Part shown: positions 5,696 to 5,917 of the stretch, piece after piece
How the letters are laid out: the number at the start of each line of letters is the position of its first letter
Numbering within the stretch: the first letter of the stretch is position 1
Origin: Mycoplasmatota bacterium
GTDB taxonomy: Bacteria; Bacillota_I; Bacilli_A; RF39; UBA660
Length of the DNA stretch: 5,917 nt
Direction: 5' to 3'
Assembly: GCA_012512795.1 (NCBI GenBank)
Contig: JAAZDL010000183.1
Coordinates: 1-5,917, forward strand
Program-made: the position numbers and the translations under genes
Notes under the pieces: generated by a model
Told to the model about the DNA's origin: nothing
The model's input: the letters and a program-made list of their open reading frames with translations, nothing else
The model's database searches: none

Positions 5696-5917
5696 AATTG
5701 TTTATTTTTTCAAATTGAGAATTATAAAGACTAGCATAGAAACCATTACTATCAAGAAGTTCTTTATGTGTACCAGTTTCAATAATATCTCCTTGGTCCA
5801 TGACAAGAATTAAATCCGCATTTTTAATAGTTGAAAGTCTATGAGCAATTATAAAACTTGTTCTTCCTTTCATAAGTTCACCCATAGCTTTTTGAATTAA
5901 AATTTCAGTTCTAGTAT
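5694..5917 (-). CDS. ABC exporter ATP-binding C-terminus (5' partial)
   Basis: The frame is open to the right edge (the ATG at 5885 is internal), leaving about 74 C-terminal residues of a nucleotide-binding domain. It begins at the TRTE that follows the D-loop, then has the switch-region His in IIAHRLSTI, the strand DLILVMDQG and the closing IIETGTHKELL...GFYASLYNSQF. This ending is typical of half-transporters with a fused membrane domain (MsbA/LmrA/MdlB type), which form dimers in the membrane and use ATP to export lipids, drugs or peptides. The membrane domain, Walker A, signature and Walker B motifs lie outside the window, so the substrate cannot be inferred. It converges on the PRPP synthetase gene, sharing its terminator. 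Confidence 0.88.
   Translation of the reverse strand, partial: TRTEILIQKAMGELMKGRTSFIIAHRLSTIKNADLILVMDQGDIIETGTHKELLDSNGFYASLYNSQFEKINN

Overview
The window is a very AT-rich stretch (about 30% G+C or less by eye) from what looks like a low-GC Gram-positive relative: Bacillota, or one of the wall-poor gut lineages near Bacilli/Mycoplasmatota. Supporting signs are strong Shine-Dalgarno sequences complementary to the AGGAGGTGAT type, sigma-A-like promoters, an extracellular PrsA-like foldase, RecX, and a PRPP synthetase of the variant kind I associate with Clostridia-like Bacillota. The lineage is an inference. All Trp codons in the called genes are TGG and no frame contains TGA, so the standard bacterial code fits.

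Layout: (1) 1-776 (+) is the 3' part of a parvulin-type foldase gene, cut by the left edge. It ends at a hairpin (775-801) that can terminate transcription from both sides. (2) 807-2380 (-) holds two tandem paralogous prepilin-like genes with nearly identical 5' ends and ribosome binding sites but diverged 3' halves. A good sigma-A promoter (2406-2434) precedes the pair. (3) 2447-3193 (-) is recX. (4) 3252-4439 (-) is a long member of the coenzyme F420-0:glutamate ligase (CofE-like, COG1478) family, closed by a terminator that overlaps its stop codon. (5) 4440-4569 is a divergent control region with promoters facing both ways and two dyad symmetries between or on them. (6) 4570-5676 (+) is a PRPP synthetase variant starting with TTG. 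(7) A second two-way hairpin (5667-5695) separates it from the 3' end of an ABC exporter gene (5694-5917, -), cut by the right edge.

No mobile element, CRISPR array, RNA gene or riboswitch is visible, and no gene-free stretch exceeds 130 bases. Most of the window is ordinary chromosomal core. The parts most worth a second look are the duplicated pilin pair (Ala instead of Gly before the cleavage site, conserved Cys pattern, possible beta-sandwich C-terminus) and the divergent CofE-like/PRPP-synthetase control region with its 18-base dyad. If the CofE-like protein adds glutamates to folate, as proposed for some non-F420 bacteria, both divergent genes would feed purine and one-carbon metabolism. 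That link is inference.
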